A DNA stretch of 64,000 bases from Imbricaverruca yamaguchii (taxonomy: Eukaryota; Arthropoda; Thecostraca; Neoverrucidae). The notes below the pieces were generated by a model. That model saw only the letters and a list, made by a program, of their open reading frames with translations. It was not told the DNA's origin and made no database searches. The stretch spans positions 2,140,501 through 2,204,500 of the forward strand of contig JAOTOL010001599.1 of assembly GCA_034440575.1 (NCBI GenBank), given 5' to 3'. Of the stretch, positions 1 through 10,626 are shown piece after piece. Within the stretch, counting starts at the first letter, position 1. Every line of letters begins with the position of its first letter. The position numbers and the translations under genes were made by a program.

Positions 1-12
1 CCTTGCATGGCC

Positions 13-375
13 TCACATCAGTGGATATGCGCTTGTCGATTTTTTCACCGTCAACAATTGCAACGTCGTTAGTGGCAGCGTCGACAGTGACAGCATCGAT
101 AGTATCACTATCAACAACTTCACCGTCGATAGTAACACCGTCGATATTTGAACCGTCGATAATCGCACCGTCGATATTTGAACCGTCAATAGACGCGCCC
201 CGTCGGTGGTTACACCGTTGACAATTTCACTATCGATTGCGGCACCGTCGATAGTCGTATCTTCGATAGTGGCGCCGTCGATAATCTCATCGTCGGCCGT
301 GTCAGCGTCGATAGTCGCGTTGTCGATGGTCACATCGTCGGCGGTCGCAGCATACTTCGTCACGTGCTGAGTCAC
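13..375. repeat. Degenerate simple repeat of GTCGATAGT-like units
   Basis: The motif accgtcgatagt and its variants recur about every 9-24 bases through the whole block. Both strands are open (Ser/Thr/Ile-rich on plus, Asp/Thr/Ile-rich on minus) because the repeat contains few stops. I read it as a degenerate minisatellite rather than a gene, and it may start before the window. Confidence 0.75.
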
Positions 376-2160
376 GTCCGCGCTCCTGCCGCGGCCGCAT
401 CGCTATTCGTGTGCGGCATCCGATGAGCCGCTGGTGGTCCACTGTAGCCTGCATGCCGGGTTTGAGAACCCCTGACCCTCCTGACTCGCTGCCCGGGACG
501 CCCGAAGATCAGTCTCGGTCGGTGTCTGGCTGCTGGCACCATTTCACGGTTAGATATCTGTTTGCAAAGAACGCTTGTAGATGCGATCAGGACGTCGGGC
601 GCATTACTGGCCCACTTAGCCTAGCCCGTGAGTTGGGTTAGGCTGCAGAGGAAGACAGCGGTGACGGCCAGATTATATGTTTTCGCATCCAGATTATAGG
701 TACTTACAGACGATGCGCACAATCCAACAAAACATCCCAGCAATGGGAGCGCAAAACTCCAGCAATGTTGCCCTTAGCTGAGATCCAAAAGTTAACGGCA
801 AATGCGTTCGAACGGTATGGACACGTACACACACATGCACACGCAGGAATAGTAGTACAACAAAACACAATCCCATTTAGTGATTCAACGGAGAAATTGC
901 ACACGCAGCTCACATATTCGCCCACAACGGCATGCCGCGGCAATAGGGCGCGACCAAATATGTGGAATAGTACAAACATGTATTTAAAATTTGAACTGCC
1001 GTTACAATGGTTTCTGCCAGGTAGGGCTGATCGTTTAACATTGGAGTAGCCATGCAAGATCTGTCTAGACGATTCCATCATGTCAAGCCGAGCACAGTCG
1101 CGAAACTTGACGAGAGGGGAACACAGATATGCCGAAACGTTGCTGGGACTATTTGCAGGCGGATGAACATCGACAAAGATTAATACCATGAAATGTGCCA
1201 ACCAAAGGTAGCGCACCACCAACGGCGGACGCCTCAAACACTTTCGCTGCATCGCTGATTTATCATCCTCCGATGCTGCAGTTGATGCATGAGTCAAAAC
1301 TGCCATTAAGAACATTGCCGACAGAGGAACACATGTTCCGTCTTACTTTATGGACAATCACTCGTGAAATTAAGCCTCGTGGATGCGCGAATGATTGAGG
1401 AGTTGCGTACATACGCGTCGGGTTCCAAAACAAACAAAAAGCAATGGAACATGATACGGCTAGGTGAACAGATATGACAAGCAGACACAGATACAACTAA
1501 TTTACAGCAGCACAGCAGTTGTATTAGCGCCGACCCTTTCTTACACTATGGGACAGAGTTGGAGGTTGCACCAAATGCCGCCCAACTGCACGGGAACCGT
1601 ACACGCAAGATACGCCTGTAATTTTACCAGATTTACAATGCAGTCTCCACCAGCCTGTACCAAAGGTAAATTAAGTCTACTATGAACCTACCGCAGTGGC
1701 AAGCACACCGTGTCATCGGCAGGAAAACACGCATCTTAAATGGTTTTACTTTTAACGGCGAACTTCGTCCCACGTGAAATGTGAAATGTATAACCGCTAC
1801 CCAATCACCGATCTGCCAGAACGGCAGTGCCGTGTTCTTAGCATGTAGTGCAATACCGCAACCTGCGCTCAAATTATCAGTGTCACTTCACTTGGTTTCA
1901 TTAAAACCTTTCACAGATCGGGGGGCATTGTTAATATGAACCATCGATTAATTCAGATTTACATTTTGCTATCGATCAATTTTGACCTCTGCAAAAATCC
2001 GAGAATGACGCTTGTTATACTGGCATGGCTATGGATTGATTGAATTCCAAAACGAAAGTTATTACATCTTTCGGTAGATTGGCTAAGTCCATAGAACATA
2101 ACATGGCATGCAAGGAACGCATCGGCAGCCAATTCGATGACAGTCGATATTTGGCTGTGA
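376..2160. other. Non-coding stretch, nothing recognised
   Basis: The short overlapping open frames on both strands (for example 704-1315 minus) show no domain, no biased composition and no splice-flanked structure that I can defend. No RNA gene or repeat was recognised. Confidence 0.5.
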
Positions 2161-2287
2161 CGCGTAACGTCTGCCAGATAGCCGTGCCGCAAAACGCCTG
2201 CCAGCCGTGTCGCATAGTGTCTGCCAAATAACCGTGCCGCATAACGCCTGCCAAATGAACGTGTCGCATAAAGTTTGCCAAATGAAA
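2160..2287. repeat. 27-bp minisatellite, about 5 units
   Basis: Units of the form cgtgccgcataacgcctgcc followed by aaataac are repeated head to tail about five times, with substitutions and one short unit. The repeat explains the repetitive minus-strand frame covering this stretch. Confidence 0.8.
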
Positions 2288-3230
2288 AGAATGTGCTTGA
2301 ACAAAAATGTGTTTGAAATATGACACGAGTGGTGTAAGGCATGCCAAGAAAGAGCCTGATGTATGCGTTTGCGATTTCGCATAAATAAATCAACCGAGTA
2401 TTTGCAAATGCAGCAGCTTATCAAAACTGCAGTGCAAACGGAGGTCAGGAAAGTGTCCCAAGAATATGCACACATGCAATTTGATGCACATTTAGCAATT
2501 CGACGATACAAATGATGAAGGCTGGTCAAGAGTGATTCTGATTAATAACCGCAATGCAGGCATTAAGATGTTGGTGTCCGCAGAGTTCCTAAGGATACTG
2601 ATCCAATTTGGGATGCTAACTGGTCCCACGTTGCCGATTACACAGCTATTTCGTTACCAATATCCAACAGGTACTGGCATTCGAGAAGACGAGACGCACA
2701 TTCACACTGACGTTGTTAGACAGGCACACATCTGTAGAAATGATGGCCCCATACAGTCGGCCACACATCACATGTGCATTTGGGCGTGCATGTTTCCGAT
2801 TCTACACAGGCGAAAGGCTTTTCAAACGACATGCTTAAACACTGCACGGCAATCAGGCAGCAACCAGCAAAGAACCAAACTTTTGCCGATATTCGGAGTC
2901 AGTCCAAATGCGGAAAAGAAACAAATGAATCACCAAGCGAGCAAGCAGCTAGTCTTCATGCAAGAAAACAGCGGTGAAACACGTCTGCCCAGCTTTAAAC
3001 CACAGTGCAACTATTGATATCCGATGAAATTCCCATGTCCCATTCACCGTGTGGTTACGCTTCTATGGCTCGTCATCCTCAAGCAACAAACGCGAGCAAA
3101 CCACCGTTCAAACAAATGAGAGGCGTCTATATACTAGTCGCGAACACCGATGGTCAATTACCGCAGCGATAGAGATCCAATAATGGACAACATCCAATAA
3201 CTATCTTAACAATAAAATTTGTATTTCGTA
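2288..3230. other. Non-coding stretch, nothing recognised
   Basis: An open frame of 161 codons (2532-3017, plus) lacks any recognisable domain and has no codon bias. I see nothing else here. Confidence 0.5.
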
Positions 3231-3479
3231 TCACATGATGAAAGTAGCTTTCCCAACAACAGCAAGATCTCTCATCGCCCAGCGGGACACCTCCGTGGCG
3301 GGTGGTGCACGCTCCTGCGTGGTGGGATGCGTCCGGCTGGTCGGTCAGTCTGTCGCCGACCGCCGCCGGCTCACCCTGTTTGCCGGCACGGTCCCCAGCC
3401 GGGCCCGCCGCCCGCGGCCCTCCGGCCGTCACTGGGTCACTCCCAGCACTCCCGGCCGAGGTCACTCGCACTGCCCCGC

Positions 3480-3508
3480 CGCAGCCAGCCCCGGCTCCGG
3501 CTCCGGCC

Positions 3509-3543
<35 letters not shown>

Positions 3544-3605
3544 TACGGCACCAGCTCCGGCTCCGGCCCCGGCTCCGGCTCCGGCTACGGCACCAGCTCC
3601 GGCTC
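3480..3605. repeat. (GGCTCC)n hexanucleotide array with GGCTACGGCACCAGCTCC variants
   Basis: There are about twenty hexamer units, interrupted twice by ggctacggcaccagctcc. Any frame reads as a dipeptide repeat (Gly-Ser, Ala-Pro or Arg-Ser). It lies directly 3' of the CDK-inhibitor coding sequence on the minus strand, so it may belong to its 3' end or an intron. Confidence 0.85.
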
Positions 3606-3685
3606 CGTCGTATCACAGTCGGTAGGACTGGCAAGTGTAAAATTTGCACTCGGGGGAAGGAGGTCGGGCGCACGCGTCAGTCTAC
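3585..3685 (-). other. Possible mini-intron and short last exon of the CDK inhibitor
   Basis: On the minus strand a GT at 3685-3684 could act as a donor (GACCG/GTAGAC). A pyrimidine-rich stretch ending in TTGCCAG at 3628 could be the acceptor. Splicing would remove 58 bases and join in frame to 3627-3585, giving a short tail ending in EPELVP and a total of 182 residues. Without splicing the frame stops at 3684-3682, because the donor GTAG itself contains the TAG stop. A 58-base intron is unusually short for such an expanded genome, so this is a hypothesis. Further exons beyond the GGCTCC array are equally possible. Confidence 0.35.
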
Positions 3686-4191
3686 CGGTCGTGGCCGTCG
3701 CCGGCGTCGGCCGACGGCTCGGGCCGCTGGCTGTCGGACACGCGCTCCCACTGGTAGCGGCCCGGCAGCGACCGCTCCCGCCGGAAGTCGAAGTTCCAGC
3801 GCAGTTCCTGGGCGCCGTACACCGTCTGCGAGTGGTCGCGCAGCGCGCGCTCCACCGAGCCGGAGCGCGCGGGGCCGAACAGGCGGCGGCGCAGCACCGG
3901 CGCCGTCGACTGCGCGGCCGCCGCGTCCGAGGCGGCGCGCGCCGACGCGGCGCCGCGCAGCCGCTTGGAGCGGCGCGGCGCCGGCGCCGCCTCGTCGTCG
4001 TCGGCGTCGCCGCTGGAGCTGGAGCGGCGCCGCGCCTTGCCGCCGACGCGCCCCGGCGGCGCCGAACTGCAGCCGGCACCGGCGCCGGCCGCCGCGCGGG
4101 ACCCGGCCGACGCCGCCTCTTCGCGCTCGCTGCTCGCCGGGTAGTCCTCGCTCTCGTGCTCCTCGCCGAGCGCTGATTCTTGGCTGGACAT
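3682..4191 (-). CDS. Cip/Kip-family cyclin-dependent kinase inhibitor (p27/dacapo-like), main coding exon
   Basis: Proteins of this family bind cyclin-CDK complexes in the nucleus and block the G1/S transition. Read from ATG at 4191-4189 (G at -3), the frame gives 169 residues. Residues 1-70 are acidic and Ser/Ala-rich. A basic RRSKRLR stretch at 73-79 is a likely nuclear signal. The CDI domain begins at RRRLFGP (101-107), the cyclin-docking RxLF motif. It continues through an amphipathic linker to RWNFDF (131-136), the kinase-lobe clamp, and then GRYQWERV (144-151). This order and spacing are diagnostic of p21/p27/dacapo. The N-terminal extension of about 100 residues before RxLFG is longer than in p27, where the domain starts near residue 27. 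An upstream in-frame ATG at 4303-4305 is less likely, because the 38 residues it would add are hydrophobic and lack the composition of the rest. Whether the protein ends at 3682 or splices onward is unsettled. The CDI homology is strong; the orthology class is not resolved. Confidence 0.85.
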   Translation of the reverse strand: MSSQESALGEEHESEDYPASSEREEAASAGSRAAAGAGAGCSSAPPGRVGGKARRRSSSSGDADDDEAAPAPRRSKRLRGAASARAASDAAAAQSTAPVLRRRLFGPARSGSVERALRDHSQTVYGAQELRWNFDFRRERSLPGRYQWERVSDSQRPEPSADAGDGHDR

Positions 4192-4309
4192 GGCGCTCAG
4201 CGTAATGGCGAACTCATGGTATCTGAGGACGGAGAAAATCTGAAGTCGATATTCCAGTTTTAGTGCCTTCATGGGTGACTGGGTGCATGCGTGGGTGTTT
4301 AGCACGCAG

Positions 4310-5230
4310 ACACACTAACAACGTTTATAATAGCCAAGTAACAGTTGCCAAGTAATGATATTACGAACAACAATACAATGCAGTTATCCTAAATGTACAT
4401 TGCGCTGCTCTTGTCCACTCGCACCAAACCTCTTACACTTTACATATTTCATTAGCAGTTGCCCACACACATGAAGAAGCATACACATAGTTTTGCATCT
4501 CAATATCTTCCTTTCACATTATACCTTTCCTTTCCACTCTCAAATTCAACCTTGCCCTCCAAATTTACGCATACTCCCCTCTTCCCTTCGTTACATCCTT
4601 GCCAGGTTCAAGTAGGCAATCCAATGGGCTTCCCAATAAATCGCTACCGATGGTTGAATCACGCATCACATCATTTAGCACTTCTCAGTACCTTCTTTCC
4701 ATAATTGCCATGCAATATATCAGGAGCATTCATTCCTTTTTGGTCAAGATACTATCTCGGTTAGAGTTTCCTATTGCTGGTATGTGTTATGTGTTGGGAA
4801 ATGTTTCATTCTTGCCTTCTTAAGTTATTAATGCCATTTCCATGCATGTCGTGTTCCACTTCATTTTGGATCATATTTCTGCCACAGTAGGTCGTAAAGA
4901 CTGTTCTTATCATTGTTTTCCTCCTTACATTGCATTGACATATTCCATTTTATTCCTCAAATGATTTTCCATTCACTATCCCTTACCATCTTCCAATATT
5001 CGCTTCCCTTCGTATTTGCTCAATAAACTCATAGTATGCAGTATTTGCATAGCTGTTCAAGCAATAACATTTGAGAGTAGGTACGAGGAAATTATTTATT
5101 TAACGTACCTTGTTGCAGTCAACGACAAATTCACGTACCACCACCTTTGTTTTATGAGAGAGAAAGAGAGAGAGAGTGAAAAGTACATAGGTAGGTGATG
5201 GAAAAGATAATCTATGAATACGTCAGAACA
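4310..5230. other. AT-rich non-coding stretch upstream of the CDK inhibitor
   Basis: The sequence is AT-rich and pyrimidine-rich, with short random frames and a short (GA)n tract at 5158-5178. It would be the 5' flank or an intron of the CDK-inhibitor gene. No TATA box or other promoter element is convincing. Confidence 0.5.
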
Positions 5231-5232
5231 AT

Positions 5233-5317
5233 TCAAAAGGCCTTCATGCGCCTCCTGCGGAAGGCGATGATTCGTTCCGCGACGATGTAGGCGACGCTGT
5301 TGATTTCCCAGCTCTGG
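5233..5317 (-). CDS. Candidate terminal coding exon, unknown product
   Basis: On the minus strand an 85-base frame runs from a possible acceptor (CTGAC..TTAG at 5318) to TGA at 5235-5233. Nearly every third codon position is G or C, in contrast to the AT-rich surroundings and like the CDK-inhibitor exon. It ends in the basic tail FRRRRMKAF. I do not recognise the protein. The exon is on the same strand as the CDK inhibitor and 1 kb upstream of its ATG, so it would be the last exon of a separate gene. The acceptor has a poor pyrimidine tract and no partner exon was found. Confidence 0.3.
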
Positions 5318-5339
5318 CTAAGCATTGTCAGCTTTCTCT

Positions 5340-7600
5340 CTCCCGAAACCTGTCGTAGTTTCTCAGTTAGGATTTGGGTGCGTTTGGGAAGGGCAATCAT
5401 ACAGACAACTGCTCAGAACTTGCGTTGTTTCTGACGAAAACTCAAGTATACGGAAGGAACAGAAGTCTCAAGTATACTCAAGTATAAACATTTGTCGTGT
5501 GATTTAAACGGCTGGAATTTCCCACCCAGCGCCGGCGCTGCTTGACTAAACATAATGGAAGGTTTTTAGGGGAGGGTGCAAGACATTTCAACCAAGATGC
5601 ATTTTGCATTTTTCCTCTCCTTGTTATACAGGGAATGCTCACTCGTGCAATAGCTCTTGGACACCCCTGCATCGGCTGCCTGTTTATGCTGTTTAGATAT
5701 CATTCGCAATGCATGCCAGATGTTGGCTTACAGCCCCATGCCCGCTGTAATCAGATTTAATGCTGGACATCTTTCCCGTGCAACGGTCGGATGTTGTCCG
5801 AGATAAAGGTGCCTTCAACTCCAGCCGGGAGGCTCCGACGCAACGGACCGTACTAAACAAAGTGCTTCAAGTAGCGCTGGCGTGTAAGGAAACCAAGGTT
5901 GCGCATGTATCACTGAAGCTTGGAAACTCAACAAGCTGGCGAGAAGCCGAGGAGAACCCGACCTGCAACAACTATAATCTGGTGACGAGGCACGCGTCTT
6001 CGTACTGCACGTGTCGTGCTGAATTTGAACGTGGGAGTCGCAGACAGTAGCACGGCCAGGATTTTCCTACGGGGCGGGGGCGTCCCAAGCAAAATGTTAG
6101 GAACAAAGAACGCTTTCGTCGCGCGAAGCGGCGAAATTTCTGGTTTCAAGCGGCGAAAATATCAAAATATCCCGTTCGATCTATTGTATTTGTAATTGCT
6201 AAGGAAGGGGTAGCACCGACTCCCCTTAGATGCGCCTATGGCCACAAATATTATTCAGGCACTAGTGCTAAAGGTGTTACAATTTGGCCCGCCCGGCATC
6301 ACGGCTGTAACTTCCAGCAATTCGCACTCTCCATCCCGACTGGGGCTGGTGCTGTTACTCTCCTGTTGTCACCAGGACGACAACCACTTATAAGTTGTAG
6401 CATTCAGCAGCTTCACATGCATATCAAAAGTAGCTGGAAATGAAGCACTGGCTTCTGCTTCCAGGTAATGTCGTGATGACGTTAACATAATTACGAGTTT
6501 ATAACATAATTATTGGGTATATCGTGGACAAGGACGTCGCCACTGCTGGGGAAACTGGGATGGTTTTTTGGTGGGGTTCAACCCCACCTGGAGAATTGGC
6601 AAACTTCGGGAAGATACCCTACCACAATGTTCTCGCTCAAGATAAAAGTCAGCCAAAGTATATACGCTGGTAACTCACACATTTTGACGTTCTCGTGAAA
6701 TAGTTGACGAAAACAAATAGCTTATTTTCATCTAGAATTGTCAAAGCGCATACCATGTTATGTGTAGACATGTAAAATGCACGATCAATATGGCGAGTGT
6801 TTTGAGCTATGGCACAGCTATGGAGAGGAGGGGACAATCGCCCCGCCCCCCCCCTAAAACAAAATCAAAAACGGTTTACACTATGTTCAGGGAATTTTGC
6901 AATACGATTTTTTAGGCACCTCCTTCGTTGTAGGGCACACCTGCAGACTGCAGTCTGCATTAGCAAGGCGCAGGGATCTGCAAAGGGGCAAAGTTGGCAG
7001 CAACTAACAGAAACGAACTTCTGTTGCCGGTTTAATCCATTGAAAGGCCGCTGTCTGAAAATATGGCTGACAGGGAAGGGAAATGGAGAAAATGTAGTGC
7101 AATTTACATTGCGCATAGAAGCTATTTATCAGGCAATACACCACCTCAAATATTAGTTAATCCCACCTTTTAATGAAAACAAATTGTTACACCTAATACT
7201 TGCCTCAGTAATTATGTGTGCCTATGTCAAGCCTGGTGCATATTGTAAACGTGACTTGATGAAGCCTGTTCTGCTGCTCTCGCAACTGTCGAGGGGGCAA
7301 CATCGAACGTCCCGGGTGAGCAGGTGGTCGGAATGCTCTGGGTAGGCCACATCTAAGGTGTTGCAGCTGACTTAGTGTCATATGCAGCCTGCGGCGTAGT
7401 GCTCTCGAACAGAGCGAACGATTGTGCCGGGTCTTCCAGTCGCGATGCACCCAGTCGGGGACGTGCGATTATGGTGATCTCATTTGATTATGTCACGTAG
7501 CATGCAACACGTGCCGTCAGCGTAGGAAACACGTGCCGTCAGGGTGGGTAACCCGGCAAGTGATTGCCACGGCCAGCTGAGACCAGCCATTTGTTCATAA
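5340..7600. other. Non-coding stretch with transposon-end-like scraps
   Basis: No gene was recognised. At about 6048-6100 the sequence gccaggattttcctacggggcggggg resembles G-rich element termini seen elsewhere in this window (47510, 29590, 55040). Similar C-runs occur at 6840-6856. The remainder has no feature I can name. Confidence 0.4.
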
Positions 7601-7619
7601 CATGACCTCGGTGCCGACT

Positions 7620-7885
7620 GATATTTTGGAGTTCAGCTGGGACGTGAGCGTCTGACCGTAGGTGGGGACGTGGGCGCCTGACCGCAGGTGGTAGCTGGGA
7701 CGTGGGCGCCTGACCGTAGGTGAGGACGTGGGCGCCTGACCGCAGGTGGTAGCTGGGACGTGGGTGCTTGAACACAGGTGGCAGCCGGGACGTTGGTGCC
7801 TGACCGTAGGTGGGAACGTGGGCGCCTGACCGCAGGTGGTAGCTGGGACGTGGGTGCCTGAACACAGGTGGCAGCCGGGACGTCG
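7620..7885. repeat. Minisatellite with alternating 26- and 32-bp units
   Basis: Units gacgtgggcgcctgaccg-(c/t)aggtg followed by either ag or gtagctgg alternate about nine times, with variants cttgaacacaggtggcagccgg. Both minus-strand frames through it are open and His/Pro/Thr-rich because of the repeat. They are not considered genes. Confidence 0.85.
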
Positions 7886-7889
7886 ACGA

Positions 7890-8590
7890 GGGACAGCTAC
7901 GACCAAGAGCGCGGTTTGCCGGTGGCGACGTGGGACATCTGCCGTTTATCTTCGTTACTGAGGCTAATCCTCTGTTGTCTCCCCGCCAAACATTGTTGGC
8001 AGGTAAAATACGTCTTTTCGTCTTCCATTCGGTACGGGACAAGATTATCTTTCTGTCGTAAAATCGGTGTCACTTGGGGTGGTGAAATAAGAAGTGTTGC
8101 AGGCTTTCATTTCAGAGCGCATTGATTCCAATGTAACTCAATAACCAGACTGAAAACCGATATCAGACGCACATCATATAGACCCATCGGACGTGACCAC
8201 GACTCACAACGCCTCGCTCCTCTTACTCTGCTGACAATACACGGCTTTACTGGACAAAACAAAACACTGTTCTTTGCGTACGAGAGCTGTCGCGTTATGT
8301 GATCATATGACCATCAGGCGACATCGGACGGCAACATCATCATTATTTGAAGTGGATGCTCAGACGCGAAAACCCCGCCCAGCGTTCAGCCCCATATTAT
8401 TAGCAACATATTTAGCTACAGAGGCTATCTAAGATCCCCACTTTCTCCCTCCGAGTGGCCTCGGAGCAGCCGGAATCCCAGGCAACTAGCGAGATATGAA
8501 ACCTTACGGCAAGAACCAGCAAGCTAAACGCACTGACCACCAGGCTATTGACTCATCTCAATCGTATTTTATCCTTCACACCCACATGTA
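7890..8590. other. Non-coding stretch, nothing recognised
   Basis: No domain, RNA gene or clear repeat was seen. It borders the 3' end of the LINE relic that follows. Confidence 0.45.
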
Positions 8591-10206
8591 GACAGACAGA
8601 CTACTCATATTGAGGTAATCCACAATGTACTTGTGGCTATTACGACCTCGCGTTAATTAGGTAAAACAGCACAGCACAAAAGGTACATAACAGTAAAACC
8701 GGTGAGCATACATGTCCTAATAAAATTAAATAACAAGTAAAAATAACATAAAATGCAGCTTGGCGAGCAGCAAATCAATCTAGCACGAGCAGCACGTTAA
8801 ACAAGTGCCTACGTAGAAAGCGACCAAAGATCGCCACGGGAAGCCGCATCAGCTCGGCTGGCAGCGAGCTGTACATAAGTGGTGCTCTGGAGCTAAATCG
8901 TCTCTTCCCCATATCAGTGCGGGACCTGGGGGCATGCAAGTGGTGGTCCTGACGGGTGGTCCGGTCACGAATCTCCGCCACGGTGGTGAGATCATGAGCC
9001 AGTGACTCTGGCTCACCATGACGGAGCACCTTGTGCGTGAGGAACAGGGTGTGGTATCTGGCGAGGTTCTCCGCTCTGAGCCAGCCAAGTCTCCTCGGGA
9101 GATCCGAAGCATGGTGAAACTTTTTGCTGCCGAAAATTACTTTTGCCGAGTATGTTATACATTTTTGTATGCGAGATAGGTTCTTTTTGGTCCCGTTACC
9201 ATACACAGAAACACAGCAATGGATCTGCAAGAAGACCAGGGCATTGACCAGGGCGGAGATGACAGCAGACCGGAAGGTGCCACCTTAGATGCGACAGACC
9301 ACCCAGAACTCGAAAACAACGCCGAGTCATTTCTGAGACGTGCGAGTCCCAGCTGAGCGATCGATAGAAAGCAAGACCCGATATTTCAAAATGTTGGATA
9401 GATCGTGATCGTGAAATTCACCATGATATCCTATAAGGCACACATATTTTGTGGGCTGCCCAACAGCATTAGCTGTGTTTTAGCAAAGTTAATTTTCAAT
9501 CTATTTGCTCGAAACGAGATGCTGAGGGAGGCCAAAACTGTTTCCATGTGAACGACGACAATCTGAATGTCATATTTTTTACCACTGACCAACAGTTGGG
9601 TGTCGTCGGCATGTTGGAAAACCACTGCGTCTTCGGTAAACAGGCTGCGGTCCTTGGCGAAGAGAGGGCATTGACAGTACAGGGGAGGTCCGAGAGATGA
9701 TCCCAGAAAAACGCCGATGCTGTTGGGCAACAGGGCAGATTTTTGTAAGTAAGGCGGACACTCTGGGTGTGGTTCTGAAGATAAGCCGAAAACCAGGATG
9801 TATTGATGCTGTGGATATTGAATTTTGACAGGAGTTTTGAGTGGTACATCACATCAATACGATTATTCAAATCCAGCAGGCAGAGCATTTCGATCGAAAT
9901 ACAAGCATTTCGAAATATCGGTCTTGTTTTCGATGGGTCGCTCAGCTGGGACTCGCACGTTTCAGAAGTGACTCTGCAATATTTTAGAGTTCTGTTTATC
10001 CAATAGATAATTGTAGAGTTGCTGGTGTACTCTATAATTTTCGCAATGACTGGGAATATGGAGATCGGATGGAAATTGAAAGGGTTAGAGGGATCATCGG
10101 ATTTGAAGATGGGATGAACGCTTCCAAGAAACGGGAACATCGTAATAAGTAGTGTTGGAATTGACCAAATTAACTTTGGAATGTTTGTGGAGGGGCCACC
10201 GCCCAT
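8590..10206 (-). pseudogene. CR1/L2-like LINE ORF2 relic (reverse transcriptase and C-terminal region), broken
   Basis: ORF2 proteins of this clade copy element RNA into the genome by target-primed reverse transcription. On the minus strand, 10206-10020 encodes the RT finger region (HPIFKSDDPSNPFNFHPIS, matching the family pattern PIFK.GDP..P.NYRPIS). Around 9880-9760 is LDLNN...WFSAYLQNHTQSVRL. In a shifted frame (9730-9431) comes GSSLGPPL and the catalytic box as HADD (9602-9613), with His replacing the usual Tyr, then the NRLKIN.AKTQLM block. Positions 9395-9230 hold SLSWDSHVSEM and the region before CVSVYGNGTKKNLSRIQK. The frame at 9230-8775 is the conserved post-RT tail with LGWLRAENLARYHTL and RTTRQDHHLHAPRSRTDMG. 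Several frameshifts and an inverted insert (9908-9995) make it non-functional. The endonuclease domain is absent, so the copy is 5'-truncated. About 180 bases of 3' UTR-like sequence follow to 8590. Confidence 0.88.
9908..9995 (+). mobile_element. Inverted internal LINE segment inside the RT relic
   Basis: The plus strand here encodes IGLVFDGSLSWDSHVSEV and then FRVL. The same protein segment (SLSWDSHVSEM..CFRVLGG) is encoded on the minus strand at 9395-9302, at its expected place 3' of the RT. About 90 bases of the element are therefore present twice, in opposite orientations, with the extra copy lying between RT fragments. It could result from inversion during insertion or from a later recombination. 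Confidence 0.8.
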
Positions 10207-10620
10207 TGAAACGTCCCAGCAGTGGCATCTTGCTTTCCGACAACCGCGGTCCTAATGCACAGACGATGGAAGATCATGGCTCTTTTGCCAAGAGCATTAC
10301 TGATGGTGGCGCAAGAGTTACGAACCGAAGGACAGCGAACAAGCATGTCGCACCACATTGAAAGTATTGGCATGCACATAGCTGGTAGGCATATAGTCCT
10401 TTAGAGGCATAGAGATACATTGTGGCAAATTTAACGCTACATTTCAATTCTCTCTCAATCGTATTTATTCTTCGTTTATCACATATTTTCTCCATTAAAT
10501 AACTTAGTCGATGTATCATATTTAATACATTATATTCTGCTCGTCGATAACCACAACATTGGTTCCCGTTTGCCTACAAAGCATGCTGCGTTCGATTGTC
10601 TTCCACTTTTGGCTGGTTTA
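10207..10620. other. Non-coding stretch, nothing recognised
   Basis: This is sequence 5' of the LINE relic. The short frames do not continue the LINE endonuclease in any frame that I can follow. Confidence 0.4.
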
Positions 10621-10626
10621 GAGTGG

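Larger units (their letters stand above)
3240..4200. other. GC-rich CpG-dense island over the CDK-inhibitor gene
   Basis: Base composition rises sharply and CpG is dense from about 3240 to 4200, against moderate-GC flanks. The island covers the CDK-inhibitor coding exon and a GGCTCC hexanucleotide array. All six frames are open for long distances here because of composition, so only the frame with protein homology is called. Confidence 0.75.

Noticed and set aside
1..375. Possible CRISPR-like or spaced repeat array at the left edge
   Set aside because: The recurring words are only 9-12 bases, degenerate and without uniform spacers, and the DNA is eukaryotic.
3219..4205. Plus-strand frames of 313 and 328 codons through the CDK-inhibitor island
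   Set aside because: They are Arg/Pro/Ala-rich antisense shadows of the GC-rich exon and the hexanucleotide array. Only the minus frame has domain homology.
7539..8042. 167-codon minus frame with repeated His/Pro/Arg segments
   Set aside because: It is the translation of the 26/32-bp minisatellite. A second minus frame is equally open through it.
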